A DNA stretch of 53,381 nucleotides from CAYQMF01 sp964418595. GTDB taxonomy: Bacteria; Planctomycetota; UBA1135; UBA2386. A program made the position numbers and the translations under genes. The stretch spans positions 1 to 53,381 of the forward strand of contig CAYQMF010000033.1 in NCBI GenBank assembly GCA_964418595.1, read 5' to 3'. Positions 28,192-35,961 of this stretch are shown piece after piece (position 1 is the first letter of the stretch; every line of letters starts with the position of its first letter). The notes under the pieces are model-generated. The model had not been told where the DNA came from, did no database searches, and was given only the letters and a program-made list of their open reading frames with translations.

Positions 28192-29276
28192 ACCTCCCGA
28201 CGAACCGACCAGGACAGAGGTGCCTCCGCGTCCGCAGGCACCCCACGGATCGCCCCACATCCATCCTTCTCGTAGCGCCGCAGCGCATCGAGCCAACGTT
28301 GGGCTTTCTCGTGAAACAACGCTACTCCGCTTGGGTCGGCAATATAGACCGCGCCGCGACCGGGAAGCCACCACGAGTTCCAGAACACGGCGGAGACCAG
28401 CGGGCGCTCATCGGCCAACACTTCCGCAACACGCTGACCGAGCCAGATCCGTCTCGTGGGTTTTCCGGTCTCGATCCACCGCCCGCCGGCGGGCAAGCGA
28501 CGGCGCTGGGCGAACCAGCCGAGACCGCGACGCTGCACGACGAAGTCGCTCGACTCGGTCAGGCACCGCCGGATGCGCCGTTGCAGAGCGCGCCACCGCC
28601 ATCGGTGTGCCGCGGCCAGAGCTCCCGGGAGGGCGGCGACCTCGATGAGGCCTGCCTCGACGACCGCGACCGGCCGCGCCGGAGTGGTCCAATCGTGGGC
28701 CAGGAGTCGGGCGGCCAGCCGGCGACGCGCCGCCTTCGAGACGCCCATCCATCGCCGGCGCACCGATTGCAGATCCAGCACCGAGACGCCGCCGTCCGCG
28801 CGCACGAGGAAGTTGCCGCCGTGCAGGTCCCCGTGCAGCAAGCCGGCGTCCGCCATGCGGCGCGCGACTTCGGCACACGCGTGGAGCTCCGGCGCGCGCG
28901 ACGGGTCGTGCTCGACCGCGCGCGTGACGAGCAAGGAGACGTGCGGACGACCGAGGCCCATGCGCACGCCACACGCGTGCAGTACCTCGGGGCACGGCAC
29001 ACCCGCCGCCGCGACGGCCTGCAGCATCGCCGCCTCGTGCAGCGCCGGCAGCGGCCGCAGCCAGTAGCGCAGCCGATCGCGACCGCGGGGAAACCCCATC
29101 GTCTTCACGAACACGTCGCCGACGTCCGGCAGTCGACCGCGAGCCACGGCCCGGATCAGACGCGTCTGCACCGGCTCGAGTCCCGAAGGCAGCACGCCCG
29201 GTGCCCGCGTCAGCGCTGCCTGCCACTCGGCGATCACCGCGGCATCGCGCGAGGATAGGGACGACGCGGTCAGCAC
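28188..29276 (-). CDS. WaaP/KdkA-type lipopolysaccharide core kinase
   Basis: Kinase of 362 residues of the lipopolysaccharide kinase family, which phosphorylates heptose or Kdo of the LPS core in the cytoplasm before export. It keeps the protein-kinase-like catalytic features: Lys58 (DVFVKTM), a possible Glu81, the loop His148-Gly-Asp150-Leu-His152-Gly-Gly-Asn155 and the metal-binding Asp168 (SVLDLQS). A C-terminal helical part follows. The start overlaps the end of the upstream glycosyltransferase by 7 bases and its stop overlaps the CgeB-like gene, so it is inside a coupled operon. Phosphorylation of the inner core is known to stabilise the outer membrane by metal bridging. Confidence 0.88.
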   Translation of the reverse strand: MLTASSLSSRDAAVIAEWQAALTRAPGVLPSGLEPVQTRLIRAVARGRLPDVGDVFVKTMGFPRGRDRLRYWLRPLPALHEAAMLQAVAAAGVPCPEVLHACGVRMGLGRPHVSLLVTRAVEHDPSRAPELHACAEVARRMADAGLLHGDLHGGNFLVRADGGVSVLDLQSVRRRWMGVSKAARRRLAARLLAHDWTTPARPVAVVEAGLIEVAALPGALAAAHRWRWRALQRRIRRCLTESSDFVVQRRGLGWFAQRRRLPAGGRWIETGKPTRRIWLGQRVAEVLADERPLVSAVFWNSWWLPGRGAVYIADPSGVALFHEKAQRWLDALRRYEKDGCGAIRGVPADAEAPLSWSVRREV

Positions 29277-30457
29277 GGCGCGGCCGACAGCGCGGCATAG
29301 AAGTCGGCGACCCGACGCGCCGCGTGCGTCGGATCCATGTCACCCTCCACCTTGGCGCGGGCCGCCGCCCCCATCGCGCGACGGCGCCCTTCGTCGCGCA
29401 CCAGGTCGACCAGGGCCATCGCCATCGCCGCCGGATCCGCGGGAACGATCAGGCCCGGGAGCCCCGCCGTGGGCGTCGTTGGCGCGAGGATCTGGGGGAG
29501 CATGCCGCGCGGCGTGGCGACCACCGGCAGCCCCATCGCCATCGCCTCTCGCACGGCCCGACACGTGCCGTCGCTGCCCGGCACCAGGAACAGGAAGACG
29601 TCGAGACTCCGCAGCGCCTGGGTGTACGCGGGTTCGTACAGATACCCCGGCAGCAGGACGTGGGCGCCGAGACCGAGCCGCTCGATCGGCTCGTGTACGA
29701 GCGTGCGCGTGTCGACCTCGTTGCCGCGCCCCAGCAGCACGAAGCGCGCGTTGCCGACCTCACGCACGACCGCTGCGGCCACTTCCCACAGCAGATCGAA
29801 GCGCCGGTGCGGTTGGATGCGCGCCGTGATCCCGATGAGCACGTGTTCCGGTCCGACTCCCCACGCAGCGCGCAGGTCACCGCCCGGCGCGGCGCGCGTG
29901 AGCAGAGTCGTCGGCTCCTGCACGAGCACACGGGAGGGAGGCAGCCCGAAGTTCGCAGCGACGCCCGCGGCGACCGCCGCCGACGGCGCGATGACGCCAT
30001 CCGTGCGCGCAAACGCGTGGCGCGTGCGCCAGGTGCTCGCCGGCGCCTCAGCGTCGTACAGCGTGCGCACGACGACAGTGCGTCGACCGCCGAGACGGCG
30101 CGCCCGCGCACTGGCGAGGACCGACACGAGGTGGTCGGTGGGCTGGTGTGCGTGCAGGATGTCGAAGTCGCCACGCAGGAGACGCGCAGCGAGGACACGC
30201 CGGTCGCGCAGCAGCAGCCAGGGCTTGAAGTGCTTCGGCAGCGCAAGCCCCGCGACGACCGGCATGTGCGCGCGCGCCAGCTCCATGTCCATCCGGTGCT
30301 CCGCGCCCGGCAGGGTCCACCCGGCGCGCGCGAAGACGACGTCGAGCCCGCGCCGCCGCAGGTCGGCCGCGGCGCGGATCGCCGGATCGGCCGGGCCGGT
30401 CCACTTGTAGTTCGCGAACAGGTGCAGGATGCGCACGTCGCAGAGATCGTGCGTCAC
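29270..30457 (-). CDS. Glycosyltransferase family 4
   Basis: GT-B glycosyltransferase of 395 residues. GTG 30457 is chosen because it overlaps the stop of the preceding glycosyltransferase as GTGA; a second GTG seven codons later is possible. The N-terminal half begins VRILHLFANYKWTGPADPAI and includes FDILHAHQPTDHLVSVL. The C-terminal donor domain has ITARIQPHRRFDLLWEV, VLLGRGNEVD and the SDGTCRAVREAMAMGLPVV block, in which the donor-binding Glu follows Arg. The overall resemblance is to core heptosyl/glucosyl transferases. The donor is unknown. It is the third gene of the cluster. Confidence 0.88.
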   Translation of the reverse strand: MTHDLCDVRILHLFANYKWTGPADPAIRAAADLRRRGLDVVFARAGWTLPGAEHRMDMELARAHMPVVAGLALPKHFKPWLLLRDRRVLAARLLRGDFDILHAHQPTDHLVSVLASARARRLGGRRTVVVRTLYDAEAPASTWRTRHAFARTDGVIAPSAAVAAGVAANFGLPPSRVLVQEPTTLLTRAAPGGDLRAAWGVGPEHVLIGITARIQPHRRFDLLWEVAAAVVREVGNARFVLLGRGNEVDTRTLVHEPIERLGLGAHVLLPGYLYEPAYTQALRSLDVFLFLVPGSDGTCRAVREAMAMGLPVVATPRGMLPQILAPTTPTAGLPGLIVPADPAAMAMALVDLVRDEGRRRAMGAAARAKVEGDMDPTHAARRVADFYAALSAAPC

Positions 30458-31257
30458 GACGTGCGCGCGTCCTTGGCGAGGCGCCACTCGCCGCGCAGTC
30501 GCCAGTACTTGAGCCAGTCGTAGTAGAACGCCATCGCCGCGATCAGCACGCCGCGCCAGCCGTCGCGCACACCGAGCTTGAGGATCAGGCTCTTGAGGAA
30601 GACCGCGGGTGGGCGCAGCAGCAGATCCCGCCAGCGGAACCTTCGCCCCTCCGCGCACAGGCTGCGGGCCGCGATGGCGGTGAACTTGTCGATCGTGCTC
30701 AGGTGATCGCGCAGGTCGCGGTAGCTGAAGTGTTCCAGCGGCTCGTCCAGCCGCACCGGCGCACCCGCGGCGGCGGCGACGATCACCTTGTCGTGCGGGT
30801 TGCGGCCGCCCCAGCGCGCGTGGGCGCGATGGAACAGGCGCACCTTGCGATCCGGCACGAAGATCCCGCCGCGCACCACGCGTCCGAGGTAGTGGTTGCG
30901 CCGTGGCATCTCGTACGCGGGCAAGATGAGCCCCGAGGCCTTCAGCCGCAGGATCCGTGCCGCCAGCTCCGGCGTGACGCGTTCGTCGGCGTCGACGCTG
31001 AGCACCCAGTCATGCGCGGCCAGTTCGGCGGCGAGTTGCTTCTGCTCGACGTGCCCCGGGAACGGCGCGTTGACGACCACGCGCGCGCCGGCCGCCGTGG
31101 CCAGTTCGCGGGTCCGGTCGCTGCTGCCGCTGTCCACCACGAGCACCTCGTCGCAGCAGGCGCGCAGCGACTGCACGCACGCCGCGATGTGCTCCTGCTC
31201 CTGGTAGGCGATGATGCAGCCGGAGATCGCCGCCGGCGCTGGCGGATCGTCAGCCAT
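30454..31257 (-). CDS. WaaE-like glycosyltransferase family 2
   Basis: GT-A fold glycosyltransferase of 267 residues. It shows ISGCIIAYQEQEHIAACVQSL at the N-terminus, VLVVDSGSSDRTRELA, and the metal-binding DxD as Asp89-Ala-Asp91 in VLSVDADERVTPE. The later block RLFHRAHARWGG and the hydrophobic C-terminus with WLKYWRLRGEWRLAKD match the WaaE/KdtX group that adds glucose to the inner core heptose. Start ATG 31257 lies 8 bases inside the preceding small gene. The next glycosyltransferase gene overlaps by GTGA. The context and family both support an LPS-core role. Confidence 0.9.
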   Translation of the reverse strand: MADDPPAPAAISGCIIAYQEQEHIAACVQSLRACCDEVLVVDSGSSDRTRELATAAGARVVVNAPFPGHVEQKQLAAELAAHDWVLSVDADERVTPELAARILRLKASGLILPAYEMPRRNHYLGRVVRGGIFVPDRKVRLFHRAHARWGGRNPHDKVIVAAAAGAPVRLDEPLEHFSYRDLRDHLSTIDKFTAIAARSLCAEGRRFRWRDLLLRPPAVFLKSLILKLGVRDGWRGVLIAAMAFYYDWLKYWRLRGEWRLAKDARTS

Positions 31258-31594
31258 CGTCGCTCGCCGCAGCCTCGGCCGCGCCTGCCCGTCGCTCGCG
31301 TCGCACCTCGCGCTTGATCGACAACACCTCGCCCTTGAGCCGGGCGAGACGGGTCCGCCAGCGTTCGAGCCGCGCGTCCTTGTCGACGGCCCGCGTTGCG
31401 GCCTCCAGGATCGCGTCGCGCTCGGCGTCGGTCATCTTGACCTTCTGGGCGAGTGCGAACTGGTTGGCGAAACCGAGGACCTGCAGCCACCGGTGCGCCT
31501 CGAGCAGCTCCTCCACCAGCTCGAGCAGTTCGAGTTCAGGCACGTTCAGGCCGCGCGCCGCCGCGGCCTTCTTGCGCTTGCGCAGGGACGTCAT
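31250..31594 (-). CDS. Small coiled-coil protein at the head of the glycosyltransferase operon
   Basis: Unrecognised protein of 114 residues from ATG 31594. The N-terminus is very basic (MTSLRKRKKAAAARG), followed by a Leu/Glu heptad-like helix (LELLELVEELLEAH) and an Arg/Lys-rich helix (ARLKGEVLSIKREVRRERR). There is no signal peptide and no membrane segment. It overlaps the WaaE-like gene by 8 bases and so is probably transcribed first in that operon. Its possible role as a scaffold or regulator of the glycosyltransferases is a guess from position alone. Confidence 0.65.
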   Translation of the reverse strand: MTSLRKRKKAAAARGLNVPELELLELVEELLEAHRWLQVLGFANQFALAQKVKMTDAERDAILEAATRAVDKDARLERWRTRLARLKGEVLSIKREVRRERRAGAAEAAASDDG

Positions 31595-31669
31595 CCGATG
31601 GGGATGATAGCCAGCGTCCCGCGATTCCCCACTTGCTCGTCGCCGCCTGCATCGCGTTCGATGCGCGCC

Positions 31670-32008
31670 ATGCGCCGGCGCACCTTCGCCCTCACCTGCC
31701 TCCTCGCGCTCGCGGCCTGCGCGGACGATCCCGCGCCGAGCGGCTTGTCGGAGGCGGGTCGCGCCGGTTGGCGCGCCTACCGCATGTTCTGCGCCGCCTG
31801 CCACGCGCCCGACCCCAACGACGACACCGCGCTCGGTCCGCCCATCGCCGGTTCGGATCGTGCCTTGATCGAGGCACGGATCCTGCGCGGCGGGTATCCG
31901 GAGGGCTACCGGCCGAAGCGCGACACGCGGATCATGCCCGCGCATCCACACCTGGCCCGCGACATCGACGCGCTCGCGGCGTACCTCGCGGAGGTCAAGA
32001 GGCGCTGA
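31670..32008 (+). CDS. Small cytochrome c lipoprotein
   Basis: Exported class I cytochrome c of 112 residues, starting at ATG 31670 (an in-frame ATG at 31661 adds three residues). The signal peptide ends in the lipobox LLALAAC, giving lipidation at Cys17. The heme site is Cys41-Ala-Ala-Cys44-His45 (FCAACHAP), and Met89 in RIMPAH is the likely sixth ligand. The block ILRGGYPEGYRPKRDTRIMPAH is typical of cytochromes fused to oxidases. It converges on the PuuD-like membrane gene with a 14-base overlap. In urate hydroxylase PuuD a cytochrome c domain is joined to the same kind of membrane domain, which makes the pair notable. Confidence 0.88.
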   Translation: MRRRTFALTCLLALAACADDPAPSGLSEAGRAGWRAYRMFCAACHAPDPNDDTALGPPIAGSDRALIEARILRGGYPEGYRPKRDTRIMPAHPHLARDIDALAAYLAEVKRR

Positions 32009-32714
32009 GCATCGCCGTCAGCACCACTACGACGACGGTGACGAGGAGCCCCAGGTGGATCGCGCCGGGCACGGTGGTGAGCAGCTTCTGCGTCGGCTTG
32101 CCGGGCTTGGCCAGCGCGTTCAGCTCGAGCAGCAGAAGGAGCGCGCCGAACGCGATCCAGTAGGGCAACGTCGACCCACGGCCCGCGAGCGGCGTGAGGT
32201 GGCTTGCGGCCCCCATCAGGAAGAGCATCGGGAACGAGAAGACCACGTTCGTGCGCGACGCCATCCCGGCGCGCGCACCCAGGGCCGCGGCCGTGGCGAT
32301 CGGCTGACCGCCGGCGGCAACCTGCTCCGCCGAGGCGATGACGACCTTCTGCGCCGGCCAGATGACGAACCACACGTTGGCCCACATGAAGGTGCCGAAC
32401 AGCGCGCCGCTGCCGATCAAGGTCATGTACGGCGAAGACCACGGCGTGCTCCCGCTGTGCGCCTTGCCGGTGAGGATGACGACCCCGGTGAGGAACGTGA
32501 ACATCGCCCCCCAGCGGAACCACCACAACGCCTTGGGCACGAGCCCGCGGATCATCGCGCTCTTCACGCTCCCCTCGGCGCCCGCGAAGAACGGCGTCTG
32601 CAGGAAGTTGAAGTAGTAGAGGATGCCGATCCAGGTGACTCCCGCGAGGAAGTGGAACCACCGAAGGATCATGTAGACGCCGTCCGACGTGAGCAGCAGT
32701 TTGAGTTGGTCCAT
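31995..32714 (-). CDS. PuuD/urate-oxidase-N-like membrane protein
   Basis: Inner membrane protein of 239 residues related to the N-terminal membrane domain of the urate hydroxylase PuuD (Urate_ox_N). It has about seven hydrophobic segments. The N-terminus contains the family lead MILRWFHFLAGVTWIGILYYFNF with His21, a possible heme ligand, and later LWWFRWGAMFTFLTGVVIL, WANVWFVIWPAQKVVI and NVVFSFPMLFLMGAASHL. PuuD itself carries a C-terminal cytochrome c; this protein stops after the membrane part, and a cytochrome c lipoprotein gene converges on its end. Proteins of this type are frequent without purine-degrading genes nearby, so the substrate is not necessarily urate. Start ATG 32714. Confidence 0.85.
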   Translation of the reverse strand: MDQLKLLLTSDGVYMILRWFHFLAGVTWIGILYYFNFLQTPFFAGAEGSVKSAMIRGLVPKALWWFRWGAMFTFLTGVVILTGKAHSGSTPWSSPYMTLIGSGALFGTFMWANVWFVIWPAQKVVIASAEQVAAGGQPIATAAALGARAGMASRTNVVFSFPMLFLMGAASHLTPLAGRGSTLPYWIAFGALLLLLELNALAKPGKPTQKLLTTVPGAIHLGLLVTVVVVVLTAMLSAS

Positions 32715-32808
32715 GCGAGGTCTCCTGGCGGAGTCGTAGCGCCAGGGCCCGGCGAAGTCCAAACCCGCACGGCCTTCCTTCCCGGCGCCGCGCGCGGATA
32801 CTGCCGCC

Positions 32809-33621
32809 ATGACCGACCGTCGCGCCGACCCGGGCGCCCTCGCCCGACTGCGCGGGGTGATCGATGCCCTCCGCACCCCGGGAACCGGGTGCCCCTGGGA
32901 CCTCCAGCAGACGGCGCGCTCGATGGCGCCGCACTTGCTCGAAGAGGCCTTCGAGGCCGTCGAGGCGATCGAAGCCGGTGACACGACGAAGATCCGCGAG
33001 GAACTCGGCGACGTGCTGATGAACGTGTTCCTGATCGCCCGCATCGCCGCGGACGCCGGCGAGTTCGACCTCGACGCCGTCGCGTCCAGCGTCGCCGACA
33101 AGCTGGTGCGGCGCCACCCGCACGTGTTCGGCGGGCGACAGGAGCGCGACGCCGCCGCAGTCCTGCGTTCGTGGGAGGCGATCAAGCTCACCGAGCGCGG
33201 CCCCGATGCACCCGCCGCCCAGCGCGGGTTGCTGGCGGGCGTGCCGCGCACCCTGCCGGCGTTGCTGAAGGCTCTGCGCGTCGGCGAGAAGGCGGCGCGT
33301 GTCGGCTTCGACTGGCCCGACGCCAGCGGCCCACGCGCGAAGGTGACGGAGGAACTCGCCGAGTTGGACGCCGCCTGCCGCACCGGCGATCGTGGCAGCA
33401 TCGAGCGCGAGTTCGGCGACGTGCTCTTCTCGCTGGCCAACCTCGCGCGCCACCTCGGGGTCGAGCCGGAGACCGCCCTGCGCGGCACCATCGACACGTT
33501 CATGCGCCGCTTCGCCCACGTCGAGGCGAGCCTGGGCTCGCGTCTCGCCGGCGCGCCGCTCGCCGAGATGGAGGCCGCGTGGCAGGACGCCAAGCGGCGG
33601 GAGGAGACCCGCGAGGTCTGA
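32809..33621 (+). CDS. mazG: MazG nucleoside triphosphate pyrophosphohydrolase
   Basis: Cytoplasmic all-alpha pyrophosphohydrolase of 270 residues that converts NTPs/dNTPs to monophosphates and limits incorporation of damaged or stress-related nucleotides. The two MazG repeats are both present. The first begins CPWDLQQTARSMAPHLLEEAFE and has the metal-binding EExxE (LLEEAFEAVEAI) and the ExxD of REELGDVL. The second has VTEELAELDAA and REFGDVLFSLANLARHL. CPWD is a hallmark of the full-length family. Start ATG 32809 sits 94 bases from the divergent PuuD-like gene. The downstream glycosyltransferase overlaps as TGATG. Confidence 0.95.
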   Translation: MTDRRADPGALARLRGVIDALRTPGTGCPWDLQQTARSMAPHLLEEAFEAVEAIEAGDTTKIREELGDVLMNVFLIARIAADAGEFDLDAVASSVADKLVRRHPHVFGGRQERDAAAVLRSWEAIKLTERGPDAPAAQRGLLAGVPRTLPALLKALRVGEKAARVGFDWPDASGPRAKVTEELAELDAACRTGDRGSIEREFGDVLFSLANLARHLGVEPETALRGTIDTFMRRFAHVEASLGSRLAGAPLAEMEAAWQDAKRREETREV

Positions 33622-35672
33622 TGCCGCGCCCGCGCACGCTCGCCCTCGCGCTCCTCGCCGCCCACGCGCTCACGCTGATCGTGCTGTGCTTCGTGGCGAA
33701 GCTGACCGTCGACGAGAACAGCTACCTCCGCGCCGGGCGCTATCTCGCGCAGCACCTCGCCTGGGACCCGATCAACACCGTGTTGCACGGGCCGGTCGCG
33801 TTCTTCCCCAACCAGCTCTTCGCCCTGATCGCGGACTCGAGCGACATCGCCGCCTACCTCCCGTGGGGTCGGCTCGGCATGGTGCCCTTCTCGGTGCTCG
33901 CCGGCCTCGGCGTGTTCGTGTTGGGGCGGCGCGCGTTCGGCCCTGCGGCCGGCAGCGCGGCGCTCCTGGTGTGGAGCACGAACCCCATCGTGCTGGCCAA
34001 CGGTTGCCTCGTCACCGCCGACATGGCCCTGGCGTGCGGCGCGGTGTGGACGCTCGAACGCGCGTGGGCATGGCTGCAGGCGCCGGCGTGGCCGCGGGCG
34101 CTGGGACTCGGCGCCGCGTTGGGCGCGACGCTCGCAACGAAGTACCTGGCGCTGTTCCTGGTGCCGGCCCTCGGCGTCGTCCTCCTCGGGAAGGTCCTGG
34201 TCGGCGGCCGGCACGGACTGTCGCGCCGGATGGCCACCGGCTGCGTGGCGTTCGCGACGGTCACCGTCGTCGCCTTGGTGACGCTGCACACCTGCTACCT
34301 GTGGCGACCCGGCGGCTACGCCATCACCCAGACTGCGAGCCACCTCCCCGCCGAAGACCCGGCCGCGGGTCCGCAGAGCGCGGCGCTGCGCGCCGTGCTG
34401 CGCACGGCGCCGGGCCGCGCCCTCCTGCCGACCCTGCCCGCACCCTTCGTGCGCGGCGCCGACTACCAGCAACTCGTCGCCGACCATCAGGTCTCGTCCT
34501 TCGGCGACCGGATCAGCAAGGGGTTCGTCGGCTACTACGGCCTCGCCCTCGCGCTGAAGTTGCCCCTGGCGTTCCTCGCGCTCCTGGTTGCGGGCTGCCT
34601 GGCGCGCACGCCGCGCGGCGCACCCGGGACCCGCCTCGTGCTGGGCGCGGGCGTCGCGGTGCCGCTGGTACTCCTCTCGGGGTTCACGACCCTGCAGATC
34701 GGAGTGCGCTACGCGCTCTCCGTCGTGCCGTTGCTCTGCGTCGTCGCGGGGCGCGGGCTCGCGGGACTCATCGACACGACGCACACCAAGGTCCGGCGCG
34801 GGGTGGGTCTCGGCCTCGGCGCCGCACTCCTGGTCGGGGTGGCCTGGGACTGGCCGGCGTACCTCACGTCGTTCAACCTGCTGGTCTCCCGCCCCTACCT
34901 GTGGTTCCGCGACAGCACGCTCGACTGGCGCGTGCCGACGGAGCCCGCGCCGGAACGCGACGCGCTCCTCGCGCGGCATCCGGGCGCGATCCTCGCCACC
35001 GCCCGCACCGGGCCGCTCCTCGGCCAGATCGTCGTGCATGGCGACCAGCTCGGTCCCCAGGACCCGCGCGACGCGACGCGCGTGCACCACTGGCTGCGTC
35101 GGTTCGCGCCTGCCGACCGGATGGGTGCGTGGTTCGCCTTCGCCATCGACAGCGCCGGGTTCGACGCCCTCACGCGCGACGAGGCGTCGCCGCGCGGCCG
35201 CAGCGAGTTCGCCGCGGCCCTGCTCGGCGCCAACGACATCGACGGCGCGCGCCGGGTCGTCGCCGGCCTCGACGATCCGCTGGCCGAACGCGTACGGGCC
35301 GGGCTCGACGTGCTCGCGGGCACCGACGCAGCGGCCAGAGCGCGGCTGTGGGGTGAGCTGGGTCGGCCCGACCTCGTGGTCGCGATGGGTGGCACCGCGC
35401 CGCTCGCCGTCCGGGCGCAGGCCCTGTTCCAGGCGGGCGACGCCGCCGGGGTCATCGAGGTGCTCGGCCGCCCGGCGGCGGAGGGCCGTCTGGCGCCGGC
35501 AGAGGTCTACCTCCTGGCGACGGCACTCCGCGACGTCGGCCGCGGTCAGGACGGTCTCGACCTGCTGTTGCGGCTCACGCCAGCACCTGCCGATCGCGCG
35601 CTTCACGATCGGCTCGTCGAGCGCTTGCGCCAGGAGCTCGATGCCGCCGCCCGGCTCGACCGTCGACCCTGA
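33621..35672 (+). CDS. GT-C membrane glycosyltransferase (GT39/ArnT-like) with C-terminal repeat region
   Basis: Inner membrane protein of 683 residues, starting at ATG 33621, which shares one base with the mazG stop. The first membrane segment is followed by KLTVDENSYLRAGRYL, where the Asp-Glu pair matches the catalytic acidic site of GT-C enzymes that use lipid-linked donors. About nine hydrophobic segments follow (for example LGMVPFSVLAGLGVFVLGRR, ALLVWSTNPIVLANGCLVTADMAL split in two). A periplasmic C-terminal half from about residue 440 contains Ala/Asp-rich helical repeats (LGANDIDGARRVVAGL) that look TPR-like. It probably glycosylates proteins or lipids outside the membrane. A strong terminator lies 230 bases downstream. 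Confidence 0.85.
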   Translation: MPRPRTLALALLAAHALTLIVLCFVAKLTVDENSYLRAGRYLAQHLAWDPINTVLHGPVAFFPNQLFALIADSSDIAAYLPWGRLGMVPFSVLAGLGVFVLGRRAFGPAAGSAALLVWSTNPIVLANGCLVTADMALACGAVWTLERAWAWLQAPAWPRALGLGAALGATLATKYLALFLVPALGVVLLGKVLVGGRHGLSRRMATGCVAFATVTVVALVTLHTCYLWRPGGYAITQTASHLPAEDPAAGPQSAALRAVLRTAPGRALLPTLPAPFVRGADYQQLVADHQVSSFGDRISKGFVGYYGLALALKLPLAFLALLVAGCLARTPRGAPGTRLVLGAGVAVPLVLLSGFTTLQIGVRYALSVVPLLCVVAGRGLAGLIDTTHTKVRRGVGLGLGAALLVGVAWDWPAYLTSFNLLVSRPYLWFRDSTLDWRVPTEPAPERDALLARHPGAILATARTGPLLGQIVVHGDQLGPQDPRDATRVHHWLRRFAPADRMGAWFAFAIDSAGFDALTRDEASPRGRSEFAAALLGANDIDGARRVVAGLDDPLAERVRAGLDVLAGTDAAARARLWGELGRPDLVVAMGGTAPLAVRAQALFQAGDAAGVIEVLGRPAAEGRLAPAEVYLLATALRDVGRGQDGLDLLLRLTPAPADRALHDRLVERLRQELDAAARLDRRP

Positions 35673-35762
35673 TCCGGCGCGAAGCGCCGACTCAACCCTC
35701 GGTTGCGGCCGCAGGCAACGCTGAGCGTCGGACCGCCGACGGGGCGACGACGGCACAGCGGC

Positions 35763-35779
35763 GGTCCCGAAGCGGGACC
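35763..35779. other. Small hairpin downstream of the GT-C gene
   Basis: A perfect 7-bp stem (GGTCCCG / CGGGACC) with loop AAG lies in the 289-base gap 35673-35961. Apart from this and the terminator at 35899 I see no gene there. A 20-codon open frame on the minus strand from 35845 has no supporting features. Confidence 0.5.
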
Positions 35780-35898
35780 CGATCAGGAACCCGCGGTGTG
35801 ACGGGGATCCTCGATCGCGGCCACGTTGGCACGCTTCGTGCTCATGGCAGGCCGGTGGAAAGAAACGCAACGGGCGTCTGAAGCCCAGGCAGGGACAA

Positions 35899-35938
35899 CC
35901 CCGGCGGCCCGCGAGGGCCGCCGGGGATCCTTTTTTTT
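35899..35938 (+). terminator. Strong intrinsic terminator
   Basis: A perfect 12-bp stem (CCCCGGCGGCCC / GGGCCGCCGGGG) with the GNRA-type loop GCGA is followed by ATCC and eight T residues (35931-35938). It terminates plus-strand transcription arriving from the GT-C gene. The hairpin could also stop the convergent nqr-apbE operon, but the minus strand has only a weak T-rich end after it. Confidence 0.92.
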
Positions 35939-35961
35939 GGGGGGCCCCCGGCAAAGGAGAC

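Noticed and set aside
35783..35845. A 20-codon minus-strand ORF (start 35845) near the terminator
   Set aside because: No ribosome-binding site, no similarity and too short to support. It may be coincidental.
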